Positions 1 through 6,778 are shown, counted from the first letter of the stretch. The stretch: 7,106 nt of DNA from Desulfobulbaceae bacterium (GCA_030599175.1 JAUVON010000140.1:1-7106), one strand, 5' to 3'. Translations and numbers: made by a program. Notes: generated by a model from the letters alone, not told the origin.

Positions 1-876
1 AAGTTCGTATATAAGGCCATAGATGCCAAGAAGCATCAGCATATAGGCAACATTGGGATCAGTGACAACGGCCAGAATCTTTGTCCGCCAGTTGGGAGGA
101 AACCGTACAATTTTTAAATCTCTGGTGGAGAGGGTAACCTTGTTTCCTCCTTCCATGACCACTACTCTGCCATCCACTTCGTGCAACAGGTCTTCCAGGC
201 TTGGTGTCACCAAGTCGATAACTCCAATTTCAAGAGCCTTTTCAGCGGTCAGGCTCACTGCTTCACGCACGGCTTTTTCCGCCCATTCAGCGTTGCGGCC
301 ATGCCTTGTTGCCAAGGCCGTGATATACGCCGCAGCATCATTGACCATCTTACGTTCGAGCGTATCCTTGGAAACGTCATCTTTCTCTTCTCTCTCTTTT
401 TCGCCAGGGAATTTCGGTTCTTTTTCAGGCATACCAGGTAATCCACCAACCTTTATCGGAGTTGCGGCACCCAGGTTGGTGGTTGGCGCCATGGCGGCAA
501 CATGGCTGGCGTAGAGAATATAGGTGCCAGCGCTTGCTGCCCGCGATCCACTGGGGGCGACATACGAAACTACTGGGACGGAAGAAGTGAGAATGTTTTT
601 AATGATATCGCGCATGGAATGGTCAAAGCCACCGGGAGTGTCTATTTGCAGGATGAATATGGTGGCATTTGATTCTTGTGACTTTTCAAGAACTTGGTCG
701 AAATAATCAGCAACCGCCGGGCCTATGGCGCCCTTGATTTCAACAACTACTGCACTTCCAGAGCCGATATCTTGAGAGAAAACAGATCGTCCGCCTAGGA
801 TCACCAGCCAAATCAGAAGGAAAATCGCTACGTTCAGCCTGTGTACAAGAGATTTTTCCGGGGTTTGAAGAGTCAT
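1..876 (-). CDS. nfeD: Long-form NfeD membrane-bound serine protease (ClpP/SppA-like), 3' end cut by window
   Basis: Reading leftwards from ATG 876-874 the frame stays open to base 1, giving 292 residues. Residues 15-28 are a hydrophobic signal or anchor segment, with a possible cleavage site near SVFSQD (31-36). A ClpP-class protease domain follows: IDTPGG at 78-83, the nucleophile motif RAASAGTYI at 112-120 (Ser115), and KMVNDAAAYI at 176-185 supplying the general-base Lys176, then EWAEKAVREA and ALEIGVIDLV. These match the Ser-Lys dyad of the NfeD1b family (archaeal PH1510 type), whose members cleave hydrophobic C-termini of stomatin-like partners; that partnership is family knowledge. A Pro/charged insert (about 146-170) separates Ser from Lys. 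Residues 277-291 begin the first C-terminal membrane segment; the rest, including any OB-fold NfeD domain and a stomatin neighbour, lies outside. An AGGAGG Shine-Dalgarno (888-883) sits 6 nt before the ATG, which fixes the start. It is transcribed divergently from everything else here. Confidence 0.93.
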   Translation of the reverse strand, partial: MTLQTPEKSLVHRLNVAIFLLIWLVILGGRSVFSQDIGSGSAVVVEIKGAIGPAVADYFDQVLEKSQESNATIFILQIDTPGGFDHSMRDIIKNILTSSVPVVSYVAPSGSRAASAGTYILYASHVAAMAPTTNLGAATPIKVGGLPGMPEKEPKFPGEKEREEKDDVSKDTLERKMVNDAAAYITALATRHGRNAEWAEKAVREAVSLTAEKALEIGVIDLVTPSLEDLLHEVDGRVVVMEGGNKVTLSTRDLKIVRFPPNWRTKILAVVTDPNVAYMLMLLGIYGLIYEL

Positions 877-1216
877 AAGACACCTCCTCGGCTTGTTGAT
901 CTTTATCTATCTCTATTTTAGCAGATCTGTGGGGGTTAAATACAGGAAAAAGCAAGGGGACAATTGTTTAATATATGTCGGATAATAAAAGTTGAATGAT
1001 TCCGATATTGATTGCACAAGAAGGAGATCAAATCTGACGACTTGCTTCTTACATCTTAAGATTCAAGAATAACCTCAAGTTTTCGTTTGCCACCAACATT
1101 TGATCTTGCCATAGCATATTTTTACTATTCCTTGAAGTTCTTTTTCGTAATATTATTGCACAACAATGACTTTACTGAAACTGCCATTTACTTTTAATCA
1201 GTGCCACGCTGTTGCC
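877..1216. other. AT-rich divergent intergenic region, no gene seen
   Basis: I find no supportable gene in this stretch. On the minus strand, TAAAAT (complement of 915-920) lies about 40 nt before the nfeD start and could be its -10 element, but no convincing -35 accompanies it. A minus-strand 18-codon frame starting MARSNVGG (around 1110-1057) lacks a good ribosome binding site and resembles nothing I know. Positions 968-991 resemble the segment downstream of the riboswitch promoter's -10 (1246-1268); see findings. Confidence 0.5.
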
Positions 1217-1246
1217 TTGACTGGAAGCAATCTTTTAACATATAAT
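1217..1246 (+). promoter_or_regulatory. Sigma-70 promoter driving the riboswitch leader
   Basis: TTGACT (1217-1222) matches the -35 consensus at five of six bases, and TATAAT (1241-1246) is a perfect -10 with an 18-bp spacer. Transcription should start around 1253-1255, some 15-20 nt before the aptamer core. The position directly ahead of a riboswitch supports the call. This is sequence matching only. Confidence 0.75.
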
Positions 1247-1268
1247 TAATGTAGACGAATAATAAAAG

Positions 1269-1334
1269 ATAAAGCCAAACCTGTCGGAAGATAGGGACGG
1301 AAAGCTACGGGTCATTTTTGATAGCCGGGTTGCC
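1269..1334 (+). promoter_or_regulatory. GEMM-I class riboswitch aptamer (c-di-GMP or cGAMP)
   Basis: The conserved GEMM-I skeleton is visible in order. CCAAACC (1275-1281) leads into helix P2, CCTGTC (1280-1285) paired with GATAGG (1290-1295) and closed by a GGAA tetraloop of GNRA type. Then come GGGACGGAAAGC (1294-1305), close to the consensus GGGACGCAAAGC, and P3, where GGGTC (1309-1313) pairs with GAT and CC (1320-1322, 1325-1326) around an AG bulge of the tetraloop-receptor kind. GCCGGGTTGCC (1324-1334) closes the motif. AGC (1273-1275) can pair with GCT (1304-1306). The P3 loop is only six nt (ATTTTT), and the outer P1 helix is weak or absent. Family members bind c-di-GMP, or, in many Geobacter-type copies, 3',3'-cGAMP; which applies here is unsettled. 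The downstream terminator makes this a transcriptional switch. Confidence 0.87.
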
Positions 1335-1360
1335 TTGGAAAAGGTGGCCCGGCTTTTTTT
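1323..1360 (+). terminator. Intrinsic terminator forming the riboswitch expression platform
   Basis: The arms 1323-1336 and 1341-1354 pair without a mismatch over 14 bp (three are G-T, hence G-U in RNA) around a GGAA loop at 1337-1340. A run of seven T follows at 1354-1360. The 5' arm reuses bases 1323-1334 of the aptamer, so terminator and folded aptamer exclude each other. Ligand binding should therefore block termination and switch expression ON. The direction of control is inferred from this overlap. Confidence 0.9.
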
Positions 1361-1421
1361 GTGGGTTCATATTGATATTTCTGGTGTGACGAATCCTTAA
1401 AAATCGGAACAACCGGCAAAG

Positions 1422-1505
1422 AAAGGAGGTGATATCTACAACTTGAAACACGACCAGTGCACCATAAGTATGAAGATGAACAAAATGTTTAAAAACCACA
1501 AGTAG
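1422..1505 (+). other. Strong Shine-Dalgarno followed by a tiny frame, possible leader peptide or relic
   Basis: AAAGGAGGTGAT (1422-1433) is an almost complete match to the 16S anti-Shine-Dalgarno, yet no ATG stands at normal spacing. The reading frame behind it could begin at TTG 1443 (20 codons, MKHDQCTISMKMNKMFKNHK) or at ATG 1470 (11 codons), ending at TAG 1503-1505. An ATC triplet at 1434 in the same frame is where a lost ATG might have stood. It lies between the riboswitch terminator and the Hsp20 relic. I do not recognise the peptide. It may be a translated leader, a regulatory mini-ORF, or debris of a former gene. Confidence 0.3.
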
Positions 1506-1520
1506 ACAAGGTGGAATATC

Positions 1521-1699
1521 ATTAAGTTATCAGTTTGGGATCCATTCCGTGAAATGAAAGAGCTGCTTGACAGATACGGCAGATCGGTAATGGTGTTTTA
1601 ACAATCTAAGGTGAAAAGAAAACTGAAAAGAGAAGGTTGAGCAACAGATGCCTCAAGTGAACGCAGCTAAGCCTTAGGATAGTTAATATCTGTCAATAA
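1521..1699 (+). pseudogene. Decayed Hsp20 (small heat-shock protein, alpha-crystallin) gene
   Basis: Four pieces of an Hsp20 protein can be read in order but in different frames. Codons 1521-1586 give KLSVWDPFREMKELLDRYGR, the usual N-terminus of bacterial Hsp20, after an AAGGTGG ribosome binding site; the start is ATT where ATG is expected. From 1586, one frame over, comes GNGVLTI, stop (TAA 1607-1609), GEKKTEK, matching the beta-strand motif NGVLTISGEKK of the alpha-crystallin domain; a single change of TCA to TAA would explain the stop. From 1651 a third frame gives PQVNAAKP, and from 1676 RIVNICQ then TAA (1697-1699), resembling the LPKxExAKPKxIxV C-terminus. Intact family members run about 140-150 residues, so most of the alpha-crystallin domain is deleted between the first and second pieces, with further losses after 1636. 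No functional chaperone can come from this locus. Confidence 0.8.
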
Positions 1700-1739
1700 A
1701 TGGCCTTTTTGCCCTAGCTCTTCGTTGTCTTAGAAATTT

Positions 1740-1756
1740 TTATCTCTCGGAGATAA
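1740..1756. repeat. Short perfect hairpin upstream of the activase gene
   Basis: TTATCTC (1740-1746) and GAGATAA (1750-1756) form a perfect 7-bp inverted repeat around TCG, 43 nt before the ATG at 1799. No T-run follows on either strand, so it is not a normal terminator. It could be an operator or an mRNA 5' structure. Nothing in the sequence decides between these. Confidence 0.4.
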
Positions 1757-1798
1757 GCACAGACTTCTATATCGCTTGATTTCCAAAAACAGACTGCA

Positions 1799-4700
1799 AT
1801 GAATCAGAAGATTTTGATGGATGCATTTGTGGAGAACAGGACAGGTAGGTTTTCGATTGAGGACCAAAAATCGGTAGCCTGCAGCCTGTTCATCGATGCC
1901 GGTATAGGCAATCTCAGGCTTCGTGCGTATGGGGCTGATGGGTTTGTGCTCTACGATGAAGTTGTCCCAAGCAATACCGATCTGGAAGAAGTAAATTCCC
2001 GATTTCATATAGGAGAGTTCTTTGGCTCGGGTGATGATGCCCGGATCTTTATAACCGGTAAGTTGGCTGGTACCGTCAAAGAGAAGCTGGGTTGCGGCAA
2101 GGTGATACTTTCGCCGGCCATGTTTTGGCTGGCTGCGAGGGATCTGATCAATCTCCCGGAGAATGCCGCAGTCGACTCTCTCGCGATGATAGATCTCTCG
2201 GCCTCCGGCTATCTGTTGATAGGTATCGACCGTGCAGGCAAATTGAAGGATGATCTCCTGCTGGTCAATCCCCGTTGTGGTGCCGGGAGCGGAATAAACC
2301 TTGATCGGGTACTGCAGAAACTGGCGATAACACGTGAGGAGGTTGATGAGTTACTCTCATCTTATCTTGGTGTAGAAGGGCGGGAGCGGCGTGAGAAGGT
2401 TCCCATCCGTGCGGATCGCTGCGGAGTTTTTGCCTCATCTGCCACCATTTCAGATAAAAATCAGGGTATTCCACTGGATGTCGCGCTGGCCACCACCCTG
2501 AAATCTGAGGTGTTGAAGGCGTGTAAAAAACTCCCGAAGGGGTTCCGGAAAGTCTATCTGACCGGACGTATATTCCGTTGGCAGTATGCCAGGAATTGTG
2601 CTGAAGATCTCCTGCGGGAAGTCAGCGTGCAAGAGATTGATTTCGATATTGAGAATACCCGCGTCCTCGAATCCATGTGTAACCTGGTCGAACTTGTCGG
2701 CGCTGAAAATTTGATCCAGCCTGATGAGCGTCTGATACTCCAGAGCGAACCTAAGGAATTTCCATCCTTTACCGAGCTTAAATCGACCTATGAAGAGAGC
2801 GGGCATTATCTTCGACTGCCGGATGATCCTGTTCATCCCGATGCCATCGAAATTATGTCAACCAGACCGGTCAATATGGGGCTCGATGTCGGTTCCACCA
2901 TGGCCAAGGTGGTGGTGGCGGACAGAGAGAGCGGTGATATCGCATTTCGGTCCGCCTACAGCAATTCCGGCGACACCATTGAGACTATCAAGCAGGTGTT
3001 CAAGGATCTGCTGGGAGCAGGGCTGTCGCGGCTTGAGATAGCCGGTATTGGCATCACTGGTTCAGCCCGTTATCAGGTGGAGCAGGCGCTGATGCACATC
3101 TATCCCGCTCTCAAGGAACGTACGTCGGTACTGGTGGAAAATTACGCCCATGCCCGGGGTTCCATCGATCATGCCCGGCAGCATATCCGTCGGCTCAAGG
3201 AGCTGGGGTTCAGTGATGTCAACGAAGATTTCTGTATCCTGGTCGATATCGGCGGGGAGGATACAAAGATCTCCACCATTGCCCTCGAACAGGCGGAGCT
3301 TTTCGATAATGCGATGAATCTGAAGTGTTCTGCCGGCACCGGCAGCCTGATGGATACCCTGAGCGCCATGTTCAACATAGAGAGTGTGGCGAAGGCTTGT
3401 GATGAGGCTTTTACCGCGCCCCGGTCTTTTGCCATGAATGCTACCTGTGCCGTTTTTTTGATGGAGAATGCGAGCAAACTGCAGGCTCAGGGTGTGCCGA
3501 GAGGACAGATTCTGGCGTCGGCAAACTGGGCCATTGTGGAAAATATGGCTCGCTCACTTTGGAGTCAACTGGAACTGCCTTCCAATACAGTGGTTCTGCT
3601 TCATGGTCAAACTATGCTTTCGGAGCCTCTGCCGCTGGCAGTGACGCACCGGCTCCACTCATACCTTGGCGGACCGATTTTCACCCTGGTTCCTCCGCAA
3701 CCGGGACACCGTGCCTGTATCGGTTTTATACGTACCCTGATGCAGGCTTCACTTCCCGGCTCTGAGATTATCTCTCTGACCGATTTCATAGACACTATAT
3801 TTGAAAAGCGCATCATTATCTGTAAAGGAACCGCCTGCGGTGATGATGATGCTCGCTGTAACCGCTGTTCACTAAGTTGCCGTGGGCATAACGGCTCAAA
3901 GGTTTCCTTCACCCTGGGAGGGTGCACGGCGATCAATGAACTCCTGGGTCAAAAGAGCAAGAACGGTAAGAAAAAGATCAGGCAGTCCAGGGATGCCTAT
4001 AAGGAGATCTGGGATTACATCGATCAGCATCACCCGAAATCGGATAATCCGAGGAGGTTGATAATTCCCCGCAGTTTTGCCGTTTCCGAATGGGCCCACT
4101 TCCTTTCTCGAATATTCGAGCGGTTGGAAATTCCTGTCCACGTGGACAATGTTCATGCCGGCGACCTGCTGGATGCCCAGGCCGATTTCAATATCGACAG
4201 CTGTGGTCCACAGATTGGTGCTGTAGGTCAGCTTCGCAGACTGGCCGGCGAACCTCACGGGATGATTCTGGCACCACAGATCGATCTTCTACCAACCGGG
4301 GGAAAGAGTCGTGGCCTCACCTGTACCATCAACCAGGGAGGTTACGCAGTTGCCAAGAATCTTGCAGAGATTACCCACCCTGAAGCGAGAATCCACCTTT
4401 TTCAGTTGACTCTTGAAGAGTTGGATGCCGGCCTGATTTGTGACCAGCTAAGTATTTGTCTGGAGCCGGTCTTTCGCTTTTATGGCGAGATGCCATTACC
4501 CTCGGTACTGGAAAAGAGTATTCAGGGAGCCATCGAGGATAGACGGCAATTACGTCAACAGACTGCCGATCTGGCTGCCGATCTGGCTGAGGAAGCTTTG
4601 CAGGAAGGACGTCCTGTAGCACTTGTCCTCGGGCGTGAGTACATTCTCAATCCCGGAATATACGACAGCCACATCCAGCGGTTGTTGCGTGACAAGCGGA

Positions 4701-6634
4701 TGACGGCGATCCCATCCTATGTTCTCGATATGGATCTGGATAATGATTTTCGGCACATATACTGGAAGAACTCCCACTTTATCGTCAGTCTGCTCAATGC
4801 TGTTGCCCATCGTACCCTGCACGAGAGGCTGCACCACGCTCGTCTCCGGAATATCTTTCAGCGGATAGAGACGGATCCGGATGGAAGACTTTTGCCGGTA
4901 GTGCAGATTTCAACATTCAGCTGCGGGCCGGATAGTGTAACTTCTCACTATATCGAAGAGATCATGAAGCAGCGGCCGTTCCTGCTCATCCAGTCGGATG
5001 CTGTTATCAAGGAGCTTGCTCATCTGGAAAACAGGGTGAACACTTACTTCAAACAGCTTGAGAATGGCCTGCATGGGAAACTGCAGATCGGAGGTGAAGG
5101 TCCCTTTGAAATTCGCACACTCGACAAACTGCAGAGCAACGAGCCTCTTAACTGGGAAACAGATGTCATCTATTTCCCCACCATGTCGGACAACAGGACG
5201 CTGACAGCTGTTATACGTGGGGCTGGATACACCTGTATCGACAATTACGATGATGATGAATATGACCTGAATGAATTGGTCAGGGAAGGCCGCAAGGTAA
5301 CAGGTGATGCAGTTTGTGCTCCACTTGCGGCGGTGTATGCCGATCTCCTGCGGGTAACTGATGATTTTGTCCGGCGCAAGGAAGCAGGAGACCCTCTGGT
5401 TGCCGGTAAGAAAAGAGTGCTGTACTTTGATAACCAGGGATCAGGACCCTGTCGTCAGGGTCAGTACCCCGGAGTTCATAAACTTCTCTATGCACGCTCT
5501 GCAACTGAAAACGAGTCAGGCGGTATTGATGAAGCCGCCTGTAATGCCCTGCCTGGTGGAGCAGTTTTCAAGTTCCTGATTGGTAGTGAGGATACAGGTT
5601 ATGACCCCGGATTTGGTGAGTGGGTTCTCATACGCTCTTACCAGGGGATGATTCTTCAGGGCGTACTGCATGGCATGTTTTTCAAAGGGGGTGCCATCTG
5701 CATGGACTATACGGAGTACCAACGTTTTATCGAGGATTTCAGAAAGCTGAAAAAGGATATTTTTGCACTCCTGGAATCATTCAGCGGCCCTGGCCCCGGC
5801 GGTAGAAAAATGATCAAACTGTCCGGAAAGATCCCTTGGATATCCGCAGGGATGAAGTATTTCATCTACCGCATGCATTGCAGGGAGTTTATCCGTCCAA
5901 TCAGAAAGTTTGCCCGCAAGTGGAAAATTGATCAGCAGATGCCCGGCGATCCACTTAAAATCTGGATTTCCGGTGAAGTGTATATGCGGGTTTCACAAGC
6001 TGAGGATATTTTCCGGGTTCTCTTGTCGACCCTCGGTTTTCGACGCTTCGAAATGGGAGTGACACCCCTGATCAGTTATATGGAATATATGCTTGATGAG
6101 GTGGATATACAAAATTTGTCATCAGAAGATACCCTGCGCGCCGCTCAGCATCGGTTGTGTGACCCAGACAGCATAAAATCCAATGCAAAAAAACTTCGAA
6201 ACATAAAGAGTGTCCGCAGCAGGGTGAGTCTACTACGGTTTGTTCTGCGACGCCTTCTTATCGTGCCTCTTTATAAAGCTGCAGGAGTGCGGATGCCACT
6301 GGCGAATTCGGACATGATGGAGGCGTCGAAAGAACTGCTGCCTACACAGCGTCCACTCGGTGAATTTGCACCTTATCTCGGAGAAGCGCTTATCGAGTTA
6401 CGACATGATGTGGATTTGCTGCTGAATGTGGGACCGAATGGATGCATGGTCTCTTCTATGGGGGCAGTGCTGACACCAAGTATCATGCAGGCAGAAGGTA
6501 TAAAAACCGGACGGATTCAAAATCTTTTCTCAGCAGAAGGGGACGTTGATCAGGAGTTGTTGACCATGGCCGTATTGAAGGCGACGGGTCCTGGGTGCTA
6601 CTACAATGTGAAAACGGACGTCAGTAACGAGTAA
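1799..6634 (+). CDS. Giant acyl-CoA dehydratase activase: tandem BadF/BcrAD/HgdC ATPase domains fused to DUF2229 and HgdB-like regions
   Basis: The 1611-residue cytoplasmic protein belongs to the activator family of 2-hydroxyacyl-CoA dehydratases and benzoyl-CoA reductases, which couple ATP hydrolysis to low-potential electron transfer through a [4Fe-4S] cluster. An N-terminal ASKHA domain (about 28-315) has a degenerate phosphate motif (DAGIGNLR, 33-40) but keeps CGAGSG (Cys160) and CGVFASS (Cys208). A second ASKHA domain (about 357-650) is intact: GLDVGSTMAK (361-370), GITGSARY (418-425), DIGGEDTK (483-490), CSAGTGS (Cys510) and CAVFLMEN (Cys550); the last two match the cluster ligands of HgdC in motif and 40-residue spacing. 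A Cys-rich stretch follows (675, 680, 687, 690, 694). The DUF2229-like part has CGPQIGAVG (802), Cys842, FSCGPD (1042), VCAPLAAV (1173) and GSGPCRQGQY (Cys1218); an HgdB-like end has GEVYMR (1392-1397) and GPNGCMVSSMG (Cys1549). It is somewhat longer than the roughly 1400 residues I associate with this type. ATG 1799 is the first start after an in-frame stop (1754-1756) but has no Shine-Dalgarno; ATG 1817 with weak AGAAG is an alternative. Substrate unknown. Confidence 0.93.
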   Translation: MNQKILMDAFVENRTGRFSIEDQKSVACSLFIDAGIGNLRLRAYGADGFVLYDEVVPSNTDLEEVNSRFHIGEFFGSGDDARIFITGKLAGTVKEKLGCGKVILSPAMFWLAARDLINLPENAAVDSLAMIDLSASGYLLIGIDRAGKLKDDLLLVNPRCGAGSGINLDRVLQKLAITREEVDELLSSYLGVEGRERREKVPIRADRCGVFASSATISDKNQGIPLDVALATTLKSEVLKACKKLPKGFRKVYLTGRIFRWQYARNCAEDLLREVSVQEIDFDIENTRVLESMCNLVELVGAENLIQPDERLILQSEPKEFPSFTELKSTYEESGHYLRLPDDPVHPDAIEIMSTRPVNMGLDVGSTMAKVVVADRESGDIAFRSAYSNSGDTIETIKQVFKDLLGAGLSRLEIAGIGITGSARYQVEQALMHIYPALKERTSVLVENYAHARGSIDHARQHIRRLKELGFSDVNEDFCILVDIGGEDTKISTIALEQAELFDNAMNLKCSAGTGSLMDTLSAMFNIESVAKACDEAFTAPRSFAMNATCAVFLMENASKLQAQGVPRGQILASANWAIVENMARSLWSQLELPSNTVVLLHGQTMLSEPLPLAVTHRLHSYLGGPIFTLVPPQPGHRACIGFIRTLMQASLPGSEIISLTDFIDTIFEKRIIICKGTACGDDDARCNRCSLSCRGHNGSKVSFTLGGCTAINELLGQKSKNGKKKIRQSRDAYKEIWDYIDQHHPKSDNPRRLIIPRSFAVSEWAHFLSRIFERLEIPVHVDNVHAGDLLDAQADFNIDSCGPQIGAVGQLRRLAGEPHGMILAPQIDLLPTGGKSRGLTCTINQGGYAVAKNLAEITHPEARIHLFQLTLEELDAGLICDQLSICLEPVFRFYGEMPLPSVLEKSIQGAIEDRRQLRQQTADLAADLAEEALQEGRPVALVLGREYILNPGIYDSHIQRLLRDKRMTAIPSYVLDMDLDNDFRHIYWKNSHFIVSLLNAVAHRTLHERLHHARLRNIFQRIETDPDGRLLPVVQISTFSCGPDSVTSHYIEEIMKQRPFLLIQSDAVIKELAHLENRVNTYFKQLENGLHGKLQIGGEGPFEIRTLDKLQSNEPLNWETDVIYFPTMSDNRTLTAVIRGAGYTCIDNYDDDEYDLNELVREGRKVTGDAVCAPLAAVYADLLRVTDDFVRRKEAGDPLVAGKKRVLYFDNQGSGPCRQGQYPGVHKLLYARSATENESGGIDEAACNALPGGAVFKFLIGSEDTGYDPGFGEWVLIRSYQGMILQGVLHGMFFKGGAICMDYTEYQRFIEDFRKLKKDIFALLESFSGPGPGGRKMIKLSGKIPWISAGMKYFIYRMHCREFIRPIRKFARKWKIDQQMPGDPLKIWISGEVYMRVSQAEDIFRVLLSTLGFRRFEMGVTPLISYMEYMLDEVDIQNLSSEDTLRAAQHRLCDPDSIKSNAKKLRNIKSVRSRVSLLRFVLRRLLIVPLYKAAGVRMPLANSDMMEASKELLPTQRPLGEFAPYLGEALIELRHDVDLLLNVGPNGCMVSSMGAVLTPSIMQAEGIKTGRIQNLFSAEGDVDQELLTMAVLKATGPGCYYNVKTDVSNE

Positions 6635-6778
6635 CTGGTCCAGACTGTGGAAGGAAGGCTACCTGCTACAAAGGCGGGGAAGCAGGCTATTGGATGGGGA
6701 GCAACAATTATTGGAAAATGGGGAAAATCGGTATGAAATAAATCTTCCCGTATGGCAGCAGAGAGGGGTTAATTCACA

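Noticed and set aside
53..514. Plus-strand open frame of 153 codons
   Set aside because: It lies antisense to the NfeD protease frame, which shows clear family motifs and a good ribosome binding site; the plus-strand translation resembles nothing and is Ser/Thr/Arg-rich as shadow frames are.
1305..1499. Minus-strand 64-codon frame across the riboswitch and leader
   Set aside because: It overlaps the aptamer and terminator on the opposite strand, has no ribosome binding site and no family resemblance.
1725..1757. Possible promoter for the activase (TTGTCT at 1725-1730)
   Set aside because: No acceptable -10 hexamer lies at 16-19 bp; the best AT-rich stretch is part of the GAGATAA hairpin arm at the wrong spacing.
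1730..2008. Minus-strand 92-codon frame at the activase start
   Set aside because: It is antisense to the conserved beginning of the activase and shows no motif.
2450..2836. Minus-strand 128-codon frame inside the activase
   Set aside because: It is antisense to the first ASKHA domain; the coding signal is clearly on the plus strand.
6721..6749. Inverted repeat GGGAAAAT / ATCTTCCC as terminator of the activase gene
   Set aside because: The stem has a mismatch, a 13-nt loop and no following T-run, so termination is not supported.
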